Shown piece by piece: positions 10,219 to 21,880 of a stretch of 64,000 nucleotides of DNA. Source of the DNA: Buxus sempervirens (Eukaryota; Streptophyta; Magnoliopsida; Buxales; Buxaceae); contig OX387194.1 in NCBI GenBank assembly GCA_947561395.2, positions 19,330,048 to 19,394,047 on the forward strand, written 5' to 3'. The notes beneath the pieces are model-generated. The model searched no databases and was not told where the DNA came from. It saw nothing but the letters and a program-made list of their open reading frames with translations. The first letter of the stretch is position 1; every line of letters begins with the position of its first letter. A program made the translations under genes and the position numbers.

Positions 10219-11839
10219 CTAAGCCCATTCAACAGTGAGAAAAACTAACCAGGATAATGGACATACTTCTCAATAACACCCACCAAATACAGAACCTTAT
10301 CTGTATAACCAAATCTGCCCATGCGGGAAGCAATAAATCAGGCACCGGCCTTGTCACACCAGTGACCCAAAACCAAAACAGAATGCACCGAGTCATATGT
10401 CCAAAACTCCAGGTTTCAACATGCCAATATGTCTCCAATCTGTATCGACTCCATCGATGCACAAAATACCTTCATATCACCCAAATACAAGTGTATGAAC
10501 TCACAAAACCAACCTTGGTTAAAAGTAAAATCTTTTGGAACAATAGAATCAAATAAAAGTCTCTTTAGAAACATATACCCAAAATCTTTATAAAATTGAA
10601 TTTTAAACATCCGCCAGTGCAAACAATCCACAAATACCTCAATCTTGATGGTACATAGGTTAAAATTTGATAAAAACACTTCCGTAGTGCAAAACTAGGT
10701 TGAAAGACAAGTTTTCCAAAATCTAACAGACAGGTCGCTCAAGCGGCCAAGGGCGCTCGAACGGCCTTCACAATATGTTGTTTCAGGGTAGGTCGCTCGA
10801 GTGACTGTTCTAGTGACAGTTCAATCTGGGAAAATTGCTCTCGGGTTTTGAATAAATACATAGGGTGCTCGAGCGACTGCTCAGGCGGCCCAATACATGA
10901 AAAATCCGTAACTTTGTGAAATTCAACAAAAATTCCACAGCTCAATATTTAATGCATCAAAACCATTTTAAATCATTCTAAAACACTTTATAAACATGCT
11001 AGAACAATTCCCAACAATTAAAATATCATAAATAACAAATACCACGTATTAAATCACCGATTAACCATGTATATCGTCTAAACACGAATTTGTATTTATG
11101 CAAGCGTCAAAGGGACTACTTACCTATTTCTAGGATTTAAACCTTCTCTAAGAGTAACAAAAAATCATTCCTAAGATTGCCAAATGATCACAACAAGCCT
11201 TGATCATGTCTGGGTTAAGAAAATCACCACTTTAGGAACCCAACAACACTTCTATCTCTCAAAAACAGAACTTTCTATTGACTTGCTCTTACCTGAGTTT
11301 CTATGCACGAAAATCCTCTCTTTTCCTTCTCTAAGACGACTCCAACAAGTTGTTTAGGGTTTGGTTTAATCACAAGGAAGCAAAGAAGAAAACAAGAGGA
11401 ACAATAGAAGTGGGCGTGCGGCTTCTCCTATTTTGTGTTTTGTTCTTAACCTGAATCACTCCATGCATGATTAGGTTTTGTTTATTATTTATTTCTTTTA
11501 CTTAATTGTCCTCCTTCATTAAACCAATTTTACAATCAAGCCTTTAACCTTAAACCAACTGATTCCGGGTCAACCCACTCTCCTTGGGTTCGACCAACTC
11601 CCCTATTGTTTATCTTCTATTTTATTTCTAATTAGTTCTTACTAATATAACCCATAGCACAAATAATTATCATATTAAAATAATACTTAGTCCGTAATCA
11701 TGAACTCACCTTATATAGGCTCTCCTATCACTTCCGGTTCATCTAGAACTTCTCCGGGATAAACCAAAATTTCATCTCCTGCATATTATTAATCAATTAG
11801 TCTATTTATTTATTTGTTACTAAAATCTGAGATTTTACA

Positions 11840-12682
11840 TTCTGGGATCACAGTCTTTTGGAAAATATTTGGGTGTTCCAGTTCTGTGACATAAGCTGAA
11901 GACTAATGGCTATTTAGAGCTTCTCAGAAGAATGGCAAACCAGATTGTTTGGCTAAAAATCCCTCCTCTCTCAAATGGGAGATCAACTTTAATAAAATCG
12001 GTTTTAAATGCTCAATCGTTATATTTCATAGATTGTTTTCTACTTCCCCTGGAAGTGATACACAAGATAGTCTCCATCACCGGAGCATTTTTTTTAGGAT
12101 CAACGATAGGAGATTAGGACAATACATACAATATGCTAAGAGAAAATTACACTGCCTTGGAGATGTGGAAGACCTAATGTTAAAAGAGCACTACTTACAA
12201 ATAAGGCTCTAATCCTCAAGGCTGCTTGGCAGTTGATAGTGAATGAGGATGTTTTATAAGTCAAAATCATGAAAGATATGTACTTCTTGAAAGTTTCTTT
12301 TACTGTAGCTTAGGCTAATCTTAACCATTCTTATGCTTGGAAGCAAGTTCAAAGTTTGAAGTCATGGATTAATCAAGGAAGTTCATGGAAAATAGCAAAT
12401 GGTCAGAGCATGGACATCTTGAATGACAAATGGATCATGTTATCATCAAGAAAATAGGAATTACAGAAAAATCAAAACCAGTTCAACCTCTCAAAGGTTT
12501 ACCAGTTGTTATTACCAGGCACAAATGAGTGGGATATTGCTTTGCTTGCGAAATTCTAGAATGAAGCAACTATACAGGAAATTCTCTCCATGCAGGTCAC
12601 TTCGAGTCTGGGTCTTGATTTTAGATACTGGGCGGCCACGTCATTAGGGAAATAGTTTTGTCATCTTATCACATGATGTTAG
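11840..12682 (+). pseudogene. LINE (L1-type) ORF2 fragment, segment 1 of 3
   Basis: Broken frames encode the part of a plant L1 ORF2 just after the RT core. Examples are SLLENIWVFQF, LKIPPLSNGRSTLIKSVLNA, KDMYF and SWKIANGQSMDIL. These align in order with 62090-62670 of the LINE at the right end of the window (LLLSQMGRVVLINSFLNAQ, GWTIANGVEISIL). Many stops and frameshifts make it dead. It is interrupted at 12682 by an LTR and resumes at 17764. Confidence 0.8.
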
Positions 12683-12795
12683 TGTAGACACTCCAAATTA
12701 CATTAAAATTAGAGGAAGTAATGAAAATACATTGAAAGTTGAATGCATGTTGCCAGACAAGTATTTAGACTTTAATTTCTTAAAAATAAAGGGGG

Positions 12796-13020
12796 ACCGT
12801 ATGAATCATACAGTTGGATTTGGTTTTATTTCATGCTTTGTACATGAAGCGCAGCTGGCGGCCACGTGGCATCTGGAAACTTCAGCCGTTATGCCATGTC
12901 AGCAATGAACATGGGATGCTAATTGAATTAGGACCGTAGCATTCATACAGTTTTCATAAATTTTTATGTTGAGCGTATAGACCATACGGTTTTGGGAAAA
13001 TCGTATGATATATACGGTTT
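12796..13020 (+). repeat. Hairpin units of mixed 39- and 28-bp spacing in LTR U3
   Basis: Four 19-bp dyads of the form ACCGTA...TACGGT occur near 12796, 12933, 12972 and 13000. The last three are 39 then 28 bp apart, so this LTR shows both spacings seen separately in its relatives. Confidence 0.65.
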
Positions 13021-14766
13021 TGCCCTGTTTTGCCATTTCCAGAAAAGCTTGAGATTTGGGCTCTATTTACCATTTGTACCTCTCTCTAGGAGACCTGATC
13101 TGCCTCCATTTACCCTCCAAAATTCCCTGAATTCCTTCAATTCATGCTTTTGGCTTGAATTGGAAGAATCTACAATGATTTTTTGTGCATTCCCTTGAGA
13201 ATTTCTTGCCCCTCCTTGTGCTTATAAGTAGAGGGCCTCTCCTCTAGCAAAGAGCTAGAATTTTGGTGCTTTGGTGCTTTAGTGCTCTTGAAGAAGAATG
13301 GAAACTCTGCTCAATTCTCCACTCAAGCCTCCAAAGCTCTCAAGGTAATATTCTCAAATTTCTCTTTACATTTCTTTCAATTCAAGTGCTCTCTAATCTT
13401 ATACCTTTATGTAGTGTAAGGCTTGGGTGTATTTGAAACCCCAAACCATTGCTTAAAGTACCTTAAGCCACATCTCTAGATGTAAAACGTGAAGAGAGAG
13501 CTAGGGGAAATAAGCTATGGGATGGATCCTTAGGCTTAGAACTTTGATTGCCATGTTTTTGTGATTAATTGTTGTTTGTGTGTGTTTTTGTTTCAAATTT
13601 GGAAGAATTACATATATCTATACTGTTTGATAGCATTTGATCTCAATTCTCTCCGCAAATTTGATTTCCTACACACTTTTATGCACACAAATACTTGATT
13701 TCTTCAATTTAGGCATAGATCTTAGATCTACCATGCTCAATATGGTAGATCCGAGATTATGGCCTTAGATCAACATCTCAGGACTCTTGATACTTTATTT
13801 TTAATGGTTTTAATCCTTTAGAGAAGATCTCATGGTCTAATCTCTCTCAATTTGAACAAATCTCAAGAAATATGGCTAGATTTGGCTTGCACCCTCTATA
13901 TAATGAGAGATTTGAGCCAAATATATGTCCTATATGATTTTGAACCATTCTTATGTTATTTCAAGTGTTTTAAATTCAGACCTATAAAATAATACGCACA
14001 CACCCATGGTTTTGGCTTGATTTCACCCAATTTTTTACAAATCTGGACAGAACCTGTGCCTAATATTGTGTCATTCATAACTTCATCATATGGTTGAATT
14101 TTTGAATGATTTTACTGGCATAAGAAAGAAAAGGAAGTCTAGTTTAATCCTGTAAATTTTGAGTAATTTATATGAAGCCGTTTGCTCACACCATTTGATT
14201 GAAGTTGACAAGTCAGATCTGCACAATTTGCTGTACTTGTAACTTTAACTGAGCACCGAAGGCTCATTTCAACTCTGATTTGAGTGATTTTGATTTGAGA
14301 GTCTTTTTTTTCATAAGTCTGATTTCAAATCCAATTAATTTCATAACTTTTCAATCAGAATTGAGCTCTGCGTACTTAATTGACTTTGTACTGCACAGTA
14401 GTCGGTTATAGAGTTATAGAGTCAATTTGTGATCGAATGAGCATATTTGAGAGAGCACACCAGCCACAAACGGATGAAGTTTTGGGTGAAGCCTATGCCA
14501 TTCGAAAGATGGTGCCTCATACTTCATCCATGTCAATTTTCAAGGATTTATATGGAGCCAATCTCTACGAATACGCTCTCAAAGTTGACTGGTCATCGAT
14601 TTCTCTGTGATACATTAGTAACTTTGAGCAAGCACAACTCTCTTGTTTGAAATTGGATTTGAATACAATTTTTACAATATCTTATACTACATATAAGCTT
14701 TCAAATGGCTTTGGTTTCACTCAATTTGAATTTAAATTAAATGAGTTATAGTTAATCAAAGGTGCC

Positions 14767-17279
14767 TGTGAGACATGGGAAAAATCACCGGGATGATTTC
14801 TCCTCCGTCAACATACGGGCTCAACGTAAAATGTGGGAGAGTCGCCACCATTCAGATTTTTTTGAGGTGAGAATGGACACCAAAAGATTCAAAATAAGCA
14901 AAAAGAGCTAAAAGGCAAATTCTAGAGTAAAAATAACTCTACTTGAAAATCAAATCCAGACATGGGTAAGGGGATTAGATTATGAACGGGGGAAGGTGTT
15001 AGGCACCCCCATTCACCCACACAAGGTGGTTGCCAAGTGTTGTTTATGCTAAAAAATAAGAAAGCTTACTAAAAATCATTAAAAAACCTTGAAAAAGGAC
15101 AAATGTATGATATCTTCACATGAAAATCCAAATGAATTCCAGATCCTCTTTTATGTCAATATCACTTCTGGAATATCACCAAAAGATGGAAATCAAAGCA
15201 AAAGTTGCACAAAACCAAGTTGAGTTAAATCCGAAAAATTCGGTAAAAGCAAGAACCATTTGTCTTGAAATCATTCAAATCCAATTTAAATTGAATCAAA
15301 CCAAATTCATTTGAAAGATTATGATAGATAGAAGACTCATGCAAATTTTCAATCCATTCCAATTAAAATCCTAGGAGTTATTCTCCTTTGGAATCTACTG
15401 CTGGAGATAATTAAAAGTGATAAGTGGGCAACTTTGGAAAATCATTTAGAAACATCGGCTTCATATAAATCCATTAAATTTGGTGTGAGTGAAGTCTGTA
15501 TAGCCATATTTCAAAAGAAACTAGCCTCATACAAAAATTCATTCGGATGTGCCTTGGGTGGTCTCCCGAACAGGCCGCGAAGATCACAGATTTACCCAGA
15601 AAAGTGCTGTTGAGCAGTTCTGAGTAAATCTGTTACCAACAACACAAATGGAGTCAAAAAAATTATGAAACCAACTGGATTTGAAACTAGACTCCCAAAG
15701 GAAAACTCAGAGACAAGAATCATTCGAATCGGACTTAAAACGAACACATGGCGCTCAGTCGAAGTGACAAGTTGCGTATTCAGACCTGAACTGACCTATC
15801 AACTTCGACAGAGAGGTGTCAAAAATCCGCTTGATAGAAATTAATGAAATTTTACAGGCATAAACTAAACAGCCCCACCTTTCCCATGGCTCTAGAATCA
15901 CTCAAAAATTCATCCGGACGACGAAGTTACGAGTGTCCGAAGTTGGGGTACAGTTGCTGTCAAGTTAAGCCCTTTTTGAGTAAAATCCATTTAAAACAGT
16001 GATCCAGTGTGTGGAATCCGTGCAAGATGAATTAAAATCACTTGAAAAAGTGTTGAAGAACCTCTAGAAATAATAGGATATAAGCTTGGCTCACCATTCT
16101 CTCTGATTGGAGAGAATATGCCAAAAAGACCCAATATTGAGCAAAAGTGCCCAAAAACCGAGAGGTTGGACCTAAAGGCCTTTAATACTCAACAAAACTT
16201 GCTTGAAATTAATTTGAAAATCAATAGGAAATATCCCAGAATTGTTTGGGGCTATTTATTCGAGATCTATCACAATGACGGTAATAGATCCAAAATACAA
16301 GCCAAATCCGACAAAACAAGTGCTATGTGTGTATGTGTATAAAAATCCATTTAAGAACAATATAACAACATATGGCATGCATTCATATCAATCGAAAGGG
16401 TTCTAGAACAACCTAGGGTTCCGTCCCATTATCGTTTCCCTTAGTTCTCTCTCCCCGTTAAACACGGTTCTTCAAGATAATCTTGGGGTACTTTGAATAT
16501 GAAACGGTTTTCATAGATTCCAAAGGCTTATTCAAATAGGTTCTAATACTAGGATCAATTCCCAGTCTCGTTTCCCCTAGATCCCGCCTTCACGTTTTAC
16601 GGCTAGGGGGAGTCTCGAGGTACTTTGAGTAGGAGAAGGTTTTCATACACATAGAAGAGGCCTTATTCTACAGAAAGGTAGAAGAAGAGATCTAGATCTA
16701 GAATATAAAAATAGAAAAATAAAGAGAGGTTTGAGGCTTACCTGGGCTTCTGGAAGCAAGATTGCAGCGGTTCCCCTCTTCACTCGGAGCTCTTTGATCT
16801 CCAACTTTTTGGCAGAAGTTCTTGGCAAGAGTTAATGGCCATTTGCTTGAGGAGGAGTCTCCTATTTATAGGCAAAGGCTAGGGCTAGGGTTTGCATTAT
16901 GGTAGACACAAAATGATGTCTAGAGTCCACCAGCCTTAACCCTAAGGCTATTTCTGAGATTTCCACTCTTTTAATGAAGGATATGATGGTAAAAAGTGAA
17001 AACTCTCGGAAAACCCTAATTTGAGTAGAAAACATGTATCCGACATATCAGGCCGAATACACAAGCACTTATATATATCCGACATATGATGTCGGATACA
17101 TTAAGAGCTACTTATATCCGACAACTTATGTCGGATATGAAGAGGTATGCTTGTATCCGACCTGAGTTGTCGGATACAAGGAAAAATGCACATTTCTCAA
17201 ATTTTGTGTTGGTTTCAAAGGAAATAATGATTTTTGTCAATTATTCTTCATTTTTACTGTGCAATTTGGGGTGTCTACA
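14767..17279 (-). mobile_element. Solo LTR nested in another LTR, perfect TSD GTGCC
   Basis: It begins TGTGAGACATGGG and ends GGGGTGTCTACA, length 2513 bp, minus-strand alpha family. GTGCC at 14762-14766 and 17280-17284 is an exact 5-bp duplication, and removing the element restores the host LTR. The TATA box is at 16861-16870 (reverse) and the donor boundary at 16741/16742. The CTTCACGTTTTAC box is at 16588-16600. Most of 14767-16100 shares text with 21881-23300. Confidence 0.92.
17037..17176 (-). repeat. 39-bp-period hairpin array in LTR U3
   Basis: Four 23-bp dyads start at 17037, 17076, 17115 and 17154, exactly 39 bp apart. Stems are 8 bp, mostly TATCCGAC paired with GTCGGATA, with 7-nt loops. 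Here the stem carries CCGAC/GTCGG where the copy at 23945 has CCGGC/GCCGG. Confidence 0.85.
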
Positions 17280-17763
17280 GTGCCTAACTCAAATAGCTTA
17301 TTCTTGCACTGATTTTTCCAGATTTAGTCTAATCCTCTTTTCTTCAATTTTTGCCTTGATTTCTAATTGAATCATGAAGTCTTGAGGGTGATATATCTAT
17401 AGAGAGAGTTCAGAATCAATTGGACAACTTATGTGGAGAATCACACATGTGTTTGCTCTCTTTTTGCTTTATTTTTATTTGAAATGTATGCAAGCATGTA
17501 GCATGAATAGGCATATGGCAACCATCTTATATAGATGTGTAGGATGAGTAGGGGTGCCTAACACTTTCTCCTATTCATAACCTAACCCCCTTACCCAATA
17601 TATGGACTAGACCTTAAATTAGAGCTTCCTTGGTTCTATGTTATTCTTTATTGCATACTTTGGTGCCCATCCACACTAAGATTTTGGATGGTGGTGACTC
17701 CATGTTTTTATTAAGCCCGTGTGGTGTTTAGGAGGTCATCTAGGTGATTTCCTTGGTCCCACA

Positions 17764-17970
17764 GTAGGAAACTCTAGTTCAACAACAACGGCCAGATTGG
17801 CTCAAAATGTGGCATACCACTTTCATCACAAGATCATATTGTTTTTATGGAAATTTATTAATTAAGGCTTACCTACTGCTGATTTTCTAAATTCTCACAT
17901 AGAATATATCGATAATACTTGCATTTTGTGCAGAGAACAAAAAGAAAGTCTTGAACTCCTATGGATGCAC
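17764..17970 (+). pseudogene. LINE ORF2 fragment, segment 2 of 3 (zf-RVT region)
   Basis: Frames read FLWKFIN.GLPTADF and CILCREQKESLELLWMHC, the zinc-binding zf-RVT motif that follows RT in plant L1 ORF2. They match FLWKSLHDALPTGDLL and CREHAETTEHLW of the LINE at 58494-63520. The segment continues 11840-12682 and is followed by 24672. Confidence 0.78.
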
Positions 17971-19334
17971 TGTAAAATCCTGAATTTTAATATAATTAAA
18001 ATTTTGATTTTAGTAATTATAATAAGTGAGATGGTAAATTTTTGCAGAAATTTATAATGACAAGGAGATTTGGGGTTTCAGATTTACAAAAGTTGGAAAT
18101 AAGAGGTAAGTTAGTTATTTAATTTCTATTGGTTGAATTTATATGATTAGGTGATGTGGCAAGCATGCAAACGAGCTATTTTAAGTGTGTTCATCCAGGT
18201 AGTAGTTGGTGGAGTGGCAAACATGGAAACAAGGGAGTAAGGAGGATTTTGGCGGCAACTATATATGTGGTTGTTAGTTATAGTCGTTCATTTCTAATCG
18301 CTGAATCTAGAACTCTCCAGAGACTTACTTTAAGGTTTGAAGAGTGAAAGTGGACGAACAGTTCTGGAAGAAGGAATATTTGTTCAGAATTGAAGAAATT
18401 AGAGTAGAGAGAACTAGAATTCGATTGGAATTTAAGAGGCAACTATTTTGGCTTGATTAGATCTGAAGAAATTATTCAGATCAGAGAGAAACCAGGTGAG
18501 ATCTGGTTCTATAAATTCAATTTCGTTTGAAACTAATCTCATTATGAATCAGAGATCAGATCTGATCAATCTCAATTGTTTTCTACAATAAACAGTGAGA
18601 TTGTAAAGGAAGGAATAAATCTGAGCTAAATTAGTGGATTCGTGCGTTTAAGAAGTTTGAATCTGAGCTAAATAGAGGTAAGTAGCACCCTTCCAAACTA
18701 ATTCAAGCTAGTTTTCGAGGTTTAATTGCATTGAATTCGAGTTTGAGTGTTGAAAATACAGATTTGGGTGTTTTTGATGCATTTGAAGAAGAATCATAGA
18801 TCTGATTTACAAACCATGATTAATTGTTGTTGATTCATTTAGAAAGTCTCTATTAATGATTTAGAAGATGTTTGCATGGTTTTAGAATGATTAAATTAGG
18901 TTTGGTAGTTTAATTTTTTGAAAAACTCAAAAATTTCACATTTCCGTTTGTGACCTGAAATTTGGCCTGAAATTGGCATGGCGCCTGCAATAGGGCTTGA
19001 GTGCTATCCCAGGTGTCGAGCCTGTGTTTTCTTAAAATCTCAGAACCCGAAAGTTCAACTTTCCAGACAAGCCGAGCGCCTCTAGATTTTTCAAATTAGG
19101 GAGAATTTTACTATAAAATTGTTTTTAATTAAATTCAACTTATGTAAAAATAAGATTTAAGTATTTAGGAAATGTTTGCATATGTTTTATCTTAAAATTC
19201 AAATTTATAAAGATTTTGTGCACATTCAACTAAAATGAGTTTTTGAGATACTTTTGGTTCCAAACTATTGTAAAAGGAGTTTAGTTTGATTCCTATACTT
19301 GTAACACTTCACTGAGTTCATTCCTAAGATGTTT
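17971..19334 (+). mobile_element. 5' part of a gamma-family LTR, 3' part missing
   Basis: It starts TGTAAAATCCTGAATTTTAA, matching the gamma start at 55033, right after LINE coding sequence (left flank TGCAC). About 1.36 kb is present, including a CGAGC/GCGCC-rich block at 18980-19085. It is entered by a beta LTR at 19335. No matching GGGGCGTTACA end exists before LINE sequence resumes at 24672, so the rest was deleted. Confidence 0.65.
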
Positions 19335-21880
19335 TGTGCGCACCCGATTTTGGTCGCACGACGAGGCGCACACAAAACGATGCGTGCCTCGGGATTTGTT
19401 TGGAGTCGCCACTGCCTGATGGGGTGCAGGCAGACACCTGGATGCCTAAGTCCTTCTACTAAGGCTTGGTCTGTGGCTTGAGATTCTAAGTGGGTTCTCG
19501 GTTGCAGTCTGGGGAAGTCCGTAGACACCCCAGTCCACCCCGTCAAGTGACGGGTCCCATAAGTTTCCCTAGTTTGAGTCAACTCAGTTGGTCTCTCACT
19601 CACCCGATTCCTATTCCAGCATGTGATTTGATTAAGTCTGGCGGGACCGCCAAAGTGATGTGGGTCCAGTTACTTGATTTTATCTTTTTAATTAAAGCGA
19701 TGTGAGTCGGATTGGGCAGGCCCCATTGGAAGGCCCGCGGATTCCTTGGTGGGCTTGGTTGAGCCCACATGTCCCCTGGTGGGCCTCAGTCTAAACCTGA
19801 GAGGCCCTTTGGGCTTTGGTTTAAGTAAATTGATTTTATTTAAATTCCAAGTTTGATTAAATTTGATTTCTATGCACAAGTGGGCCGGGATTGTTCGTGG
19901 GCCCTTGAGTGGACCACACAATTGGTTGCCAAGTGGTTTGAGTTATCTTTGATTACATATACCAAAATGGGCCAGATATTGGGCTTGGGGCCCTTTACCT
20001 AGGCTTGGGCTTGAAAGCCCAAGACTTCCTGAGTTAGGGTTCTTAAACCCTAAGTTGGTTGGGTTCATGGGCTTAGTGGGCCCGAATAGGCCCTGCCCGT
20101 GGTCTCGGCCAAACCACGATCTACTTTAAGCATGCATGGCCCAACTAGGGCTTGGGTGGGCCTCAAGTGGTCTGGCCCACTCAAATCTTTTATTTATCTT
20201 AGTTAAGCAAAAATAAATTGGTCGGGCTTGGTGGGCCCCGTTGGAAGGCCCACCGGAAATCAATTTGGACCGGTTCGCCCGGAGTTGATCAAACAAACCA
20301 AAAAATCTCACAGGATCAGCAAAAATGACAAAAAAAAATGAATTCTGGCAGTGTAGCCGGCCTGAGATGCCGGTTACACACAGGTCTCTGTGTATCCGGC
20401 ATCTTTTGCCGGCTACAAGTGGGCCTCTGTTGATCCGGCCTGAGTTGCCGGATCAACCTACAAAAGCCAATTTTCGGATTTTTGCCTTGGGGTTGGATTC
20501 TTAGGCCTCTTGGGGTGTTCCAGGGATTGTGTGGGCTCCTGTGTGAGCCCACAGTGGTTCGGAGAAGAGCCACCTTGCTTCTTCTTTGGTTCCTTTTTAT
20601 TGAAAACCAATCATTAACATACATTGAAGAAAATCAAGCAACATAGGGCTTCAATGAGCATGCTTTAAGTCAAAACCAAACTTGATAATAAGACACCAAT
20701 TAAGAGCTGAAAAATAGGTTTCATATGCATGCAAACTACACTAAACAATAACATATATAAAGCACCTAGATATGCTTCTAAGGTGTGAAAGTATAAACAT
20801 ACTAGTGTGATATGTTCAAAACCAAAAGAGAATGATTTCTTATGGTCGAAAACAGCAGCTTAGACTAAAAGAAAACATGATGAAACATAAGGAAACGGTA
20901 AAAAAACTATTCGCATAATCCCAAGATGATGGCATGCATGTTTTAAAGGGTAGATGATCTCATGCACACCAAAAATAATGATAAAACCCTATACAAACAA
21001 GAGAAGAAAAGAGAACTCAACATGCATCCTATGCAACCCATAACATGATCACATCCATGTAACATATTCATTTAGCCTAAAAAATGTCTAAAGAAAGGAT
21101 AAAGAGGGGGGATTACTAAAAGGGGTACATGGGATAGCAAAGAAGGAGAACATACTCCCCATTGAATAAAAAGAGGATAGAAACAGCAACTTCTAAACAT
21201 TGGAAATCAAGCAAGAAAAAGACAATCTCTTCTTCTCTCTTTAGATCAACCGAAATCCATCCCTTATCTTACGGAAGTACCAACTCACATAAAATCAAGA
21301 AAAGAGAGCATGATGGGGAGATAAATGCAAAGAACACTCTAGAACAGAAATCCCACAACATGCATAATATTCAACATACTTTGAATAAGTCAAATCTTAC
21401 ATATGTTCAATAAAATGGTCTAAGAGGACTCACCTTGGGCTTTGAACCCTTGTAGAAGATGTGTGGAGCCTCCTTGGAGCTAGGACCAAGGCTGGAACCT
21501 CTCTTGGCACCACCAACAGCAAGCCTTCCCCCTTTGCTTGAGTGAGAGTGGAGAAGAAGAAGAAAAAAGTGGTAGATGGAGCAAGGTGAGGTGCTTGGGA
21601 GAGATGAGAGAGCTTGGGAGAGATGGGAGAGAGGTTGGAGCTCTTGGAGAAGAAGAATGGTGGGAGATCAAAAGTGTCTCAAAAATGAGAGAGCAACCCC
21701 ATACGTATGGGGCTTGGGGGGGGGGGGTTTTATTCATGTGGTACCAAGGATGGGCATGCATGCATGGGGGGCATAATCATGGGAGAGAGAGTTGCATGAG
21801 GGGTGGCATGCATGGATGATGCCCATGCATGCCCATCCACCATGAGAGAGGGGGATGCATGTATGAGGCATGCATGGTTG
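19335..21880 (-). mobile_element. Beta-family LTR, truncated at its right end
   Basis: It starts TGTGCGCACCCG and shares long text with the intact copy at 49404-52552: GAGTCGCCAC, GATGGGGTGCAGGC, CTTGAGATTCTAAGT, GTCCGTAGACACCCCAGTCC. Three 39-bp-spaced dyads begin at 20354, 20393 and 20432. A donor-like AAG|GTGAGT lies at 21433/21434 (reverse). Its U3 and right terminus are missing; sequence passes through a CATGCATG-rich stretch straight into the next LTR. The left flank TGTTT (19330-19334) has no partner. Confidence 0.65.
20354..20454 (-). repeat. 39-bp-period hairpins in the body of a beta LTR
   Basis: Three 23-bp dyads start at 20354, 20393 and 20432, exactly 39 bp apart, with CCGGC...GCCGG cores. 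The flanking bases differ: TAGCCGGC pairs with GCCGGTTA, and GATCCGGC with GCCGGATC. The last shows both arms changing together. Confidence 0.8.

Larger units (their letters stand above)
8206..11839 (-). mobile_element. Gamma-family LTR, interrupted and truncated by the window edge
   Basis: Segments 8206-8560 and 10219-11839 are the two parts of a minus-strand LTR split by the solo LTR at 8566-10218. The terminus at 11839 (GATTTTACA) matches the reverse complement of the gamma start TGTAAAATC. The junction text (TATGGATCCATA, GCTAAGCCCA) parallels 57035-57065 in the plus-strand gamma LTR at 55033. The left part is cut by the gag element, so that element inserted here. It contains CGCTCGAGCG-type dyads at 10735-10890. 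Its right edge abuts LINE sequence. Confidence 0.65.
12683..17763 (+). mobile_element. Solo LTR, alpha family, split by a nested LTR
   Basis: It starts TGTAGACACTCC at 12683 and ends GGTCCCACA at 17763. About 2.56 kb belongs to it; 14767-17279 is a later insertion. It holds hairpins (12796-13020), a TATA box TATAAGTAG (13223), a donor AAG|GTAATA (13344/13345) and GTAAAACGTGAAG (13482-13494). It sits inside LINE sequence. The candidate TSD is weak: GTTAG at 12678-12682 against GTAGG at 17764-17768. Confidence 0.8.

Noticed and set aside
19265-19603. 112-aa and 147-aa ORFs in the beta LTRs (here and 50509-50952)
   Set aside because: They lie in LTR sequence, differ between the two LTR copies, and have no domain. 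The open frames reflect GC-rich LTR text.
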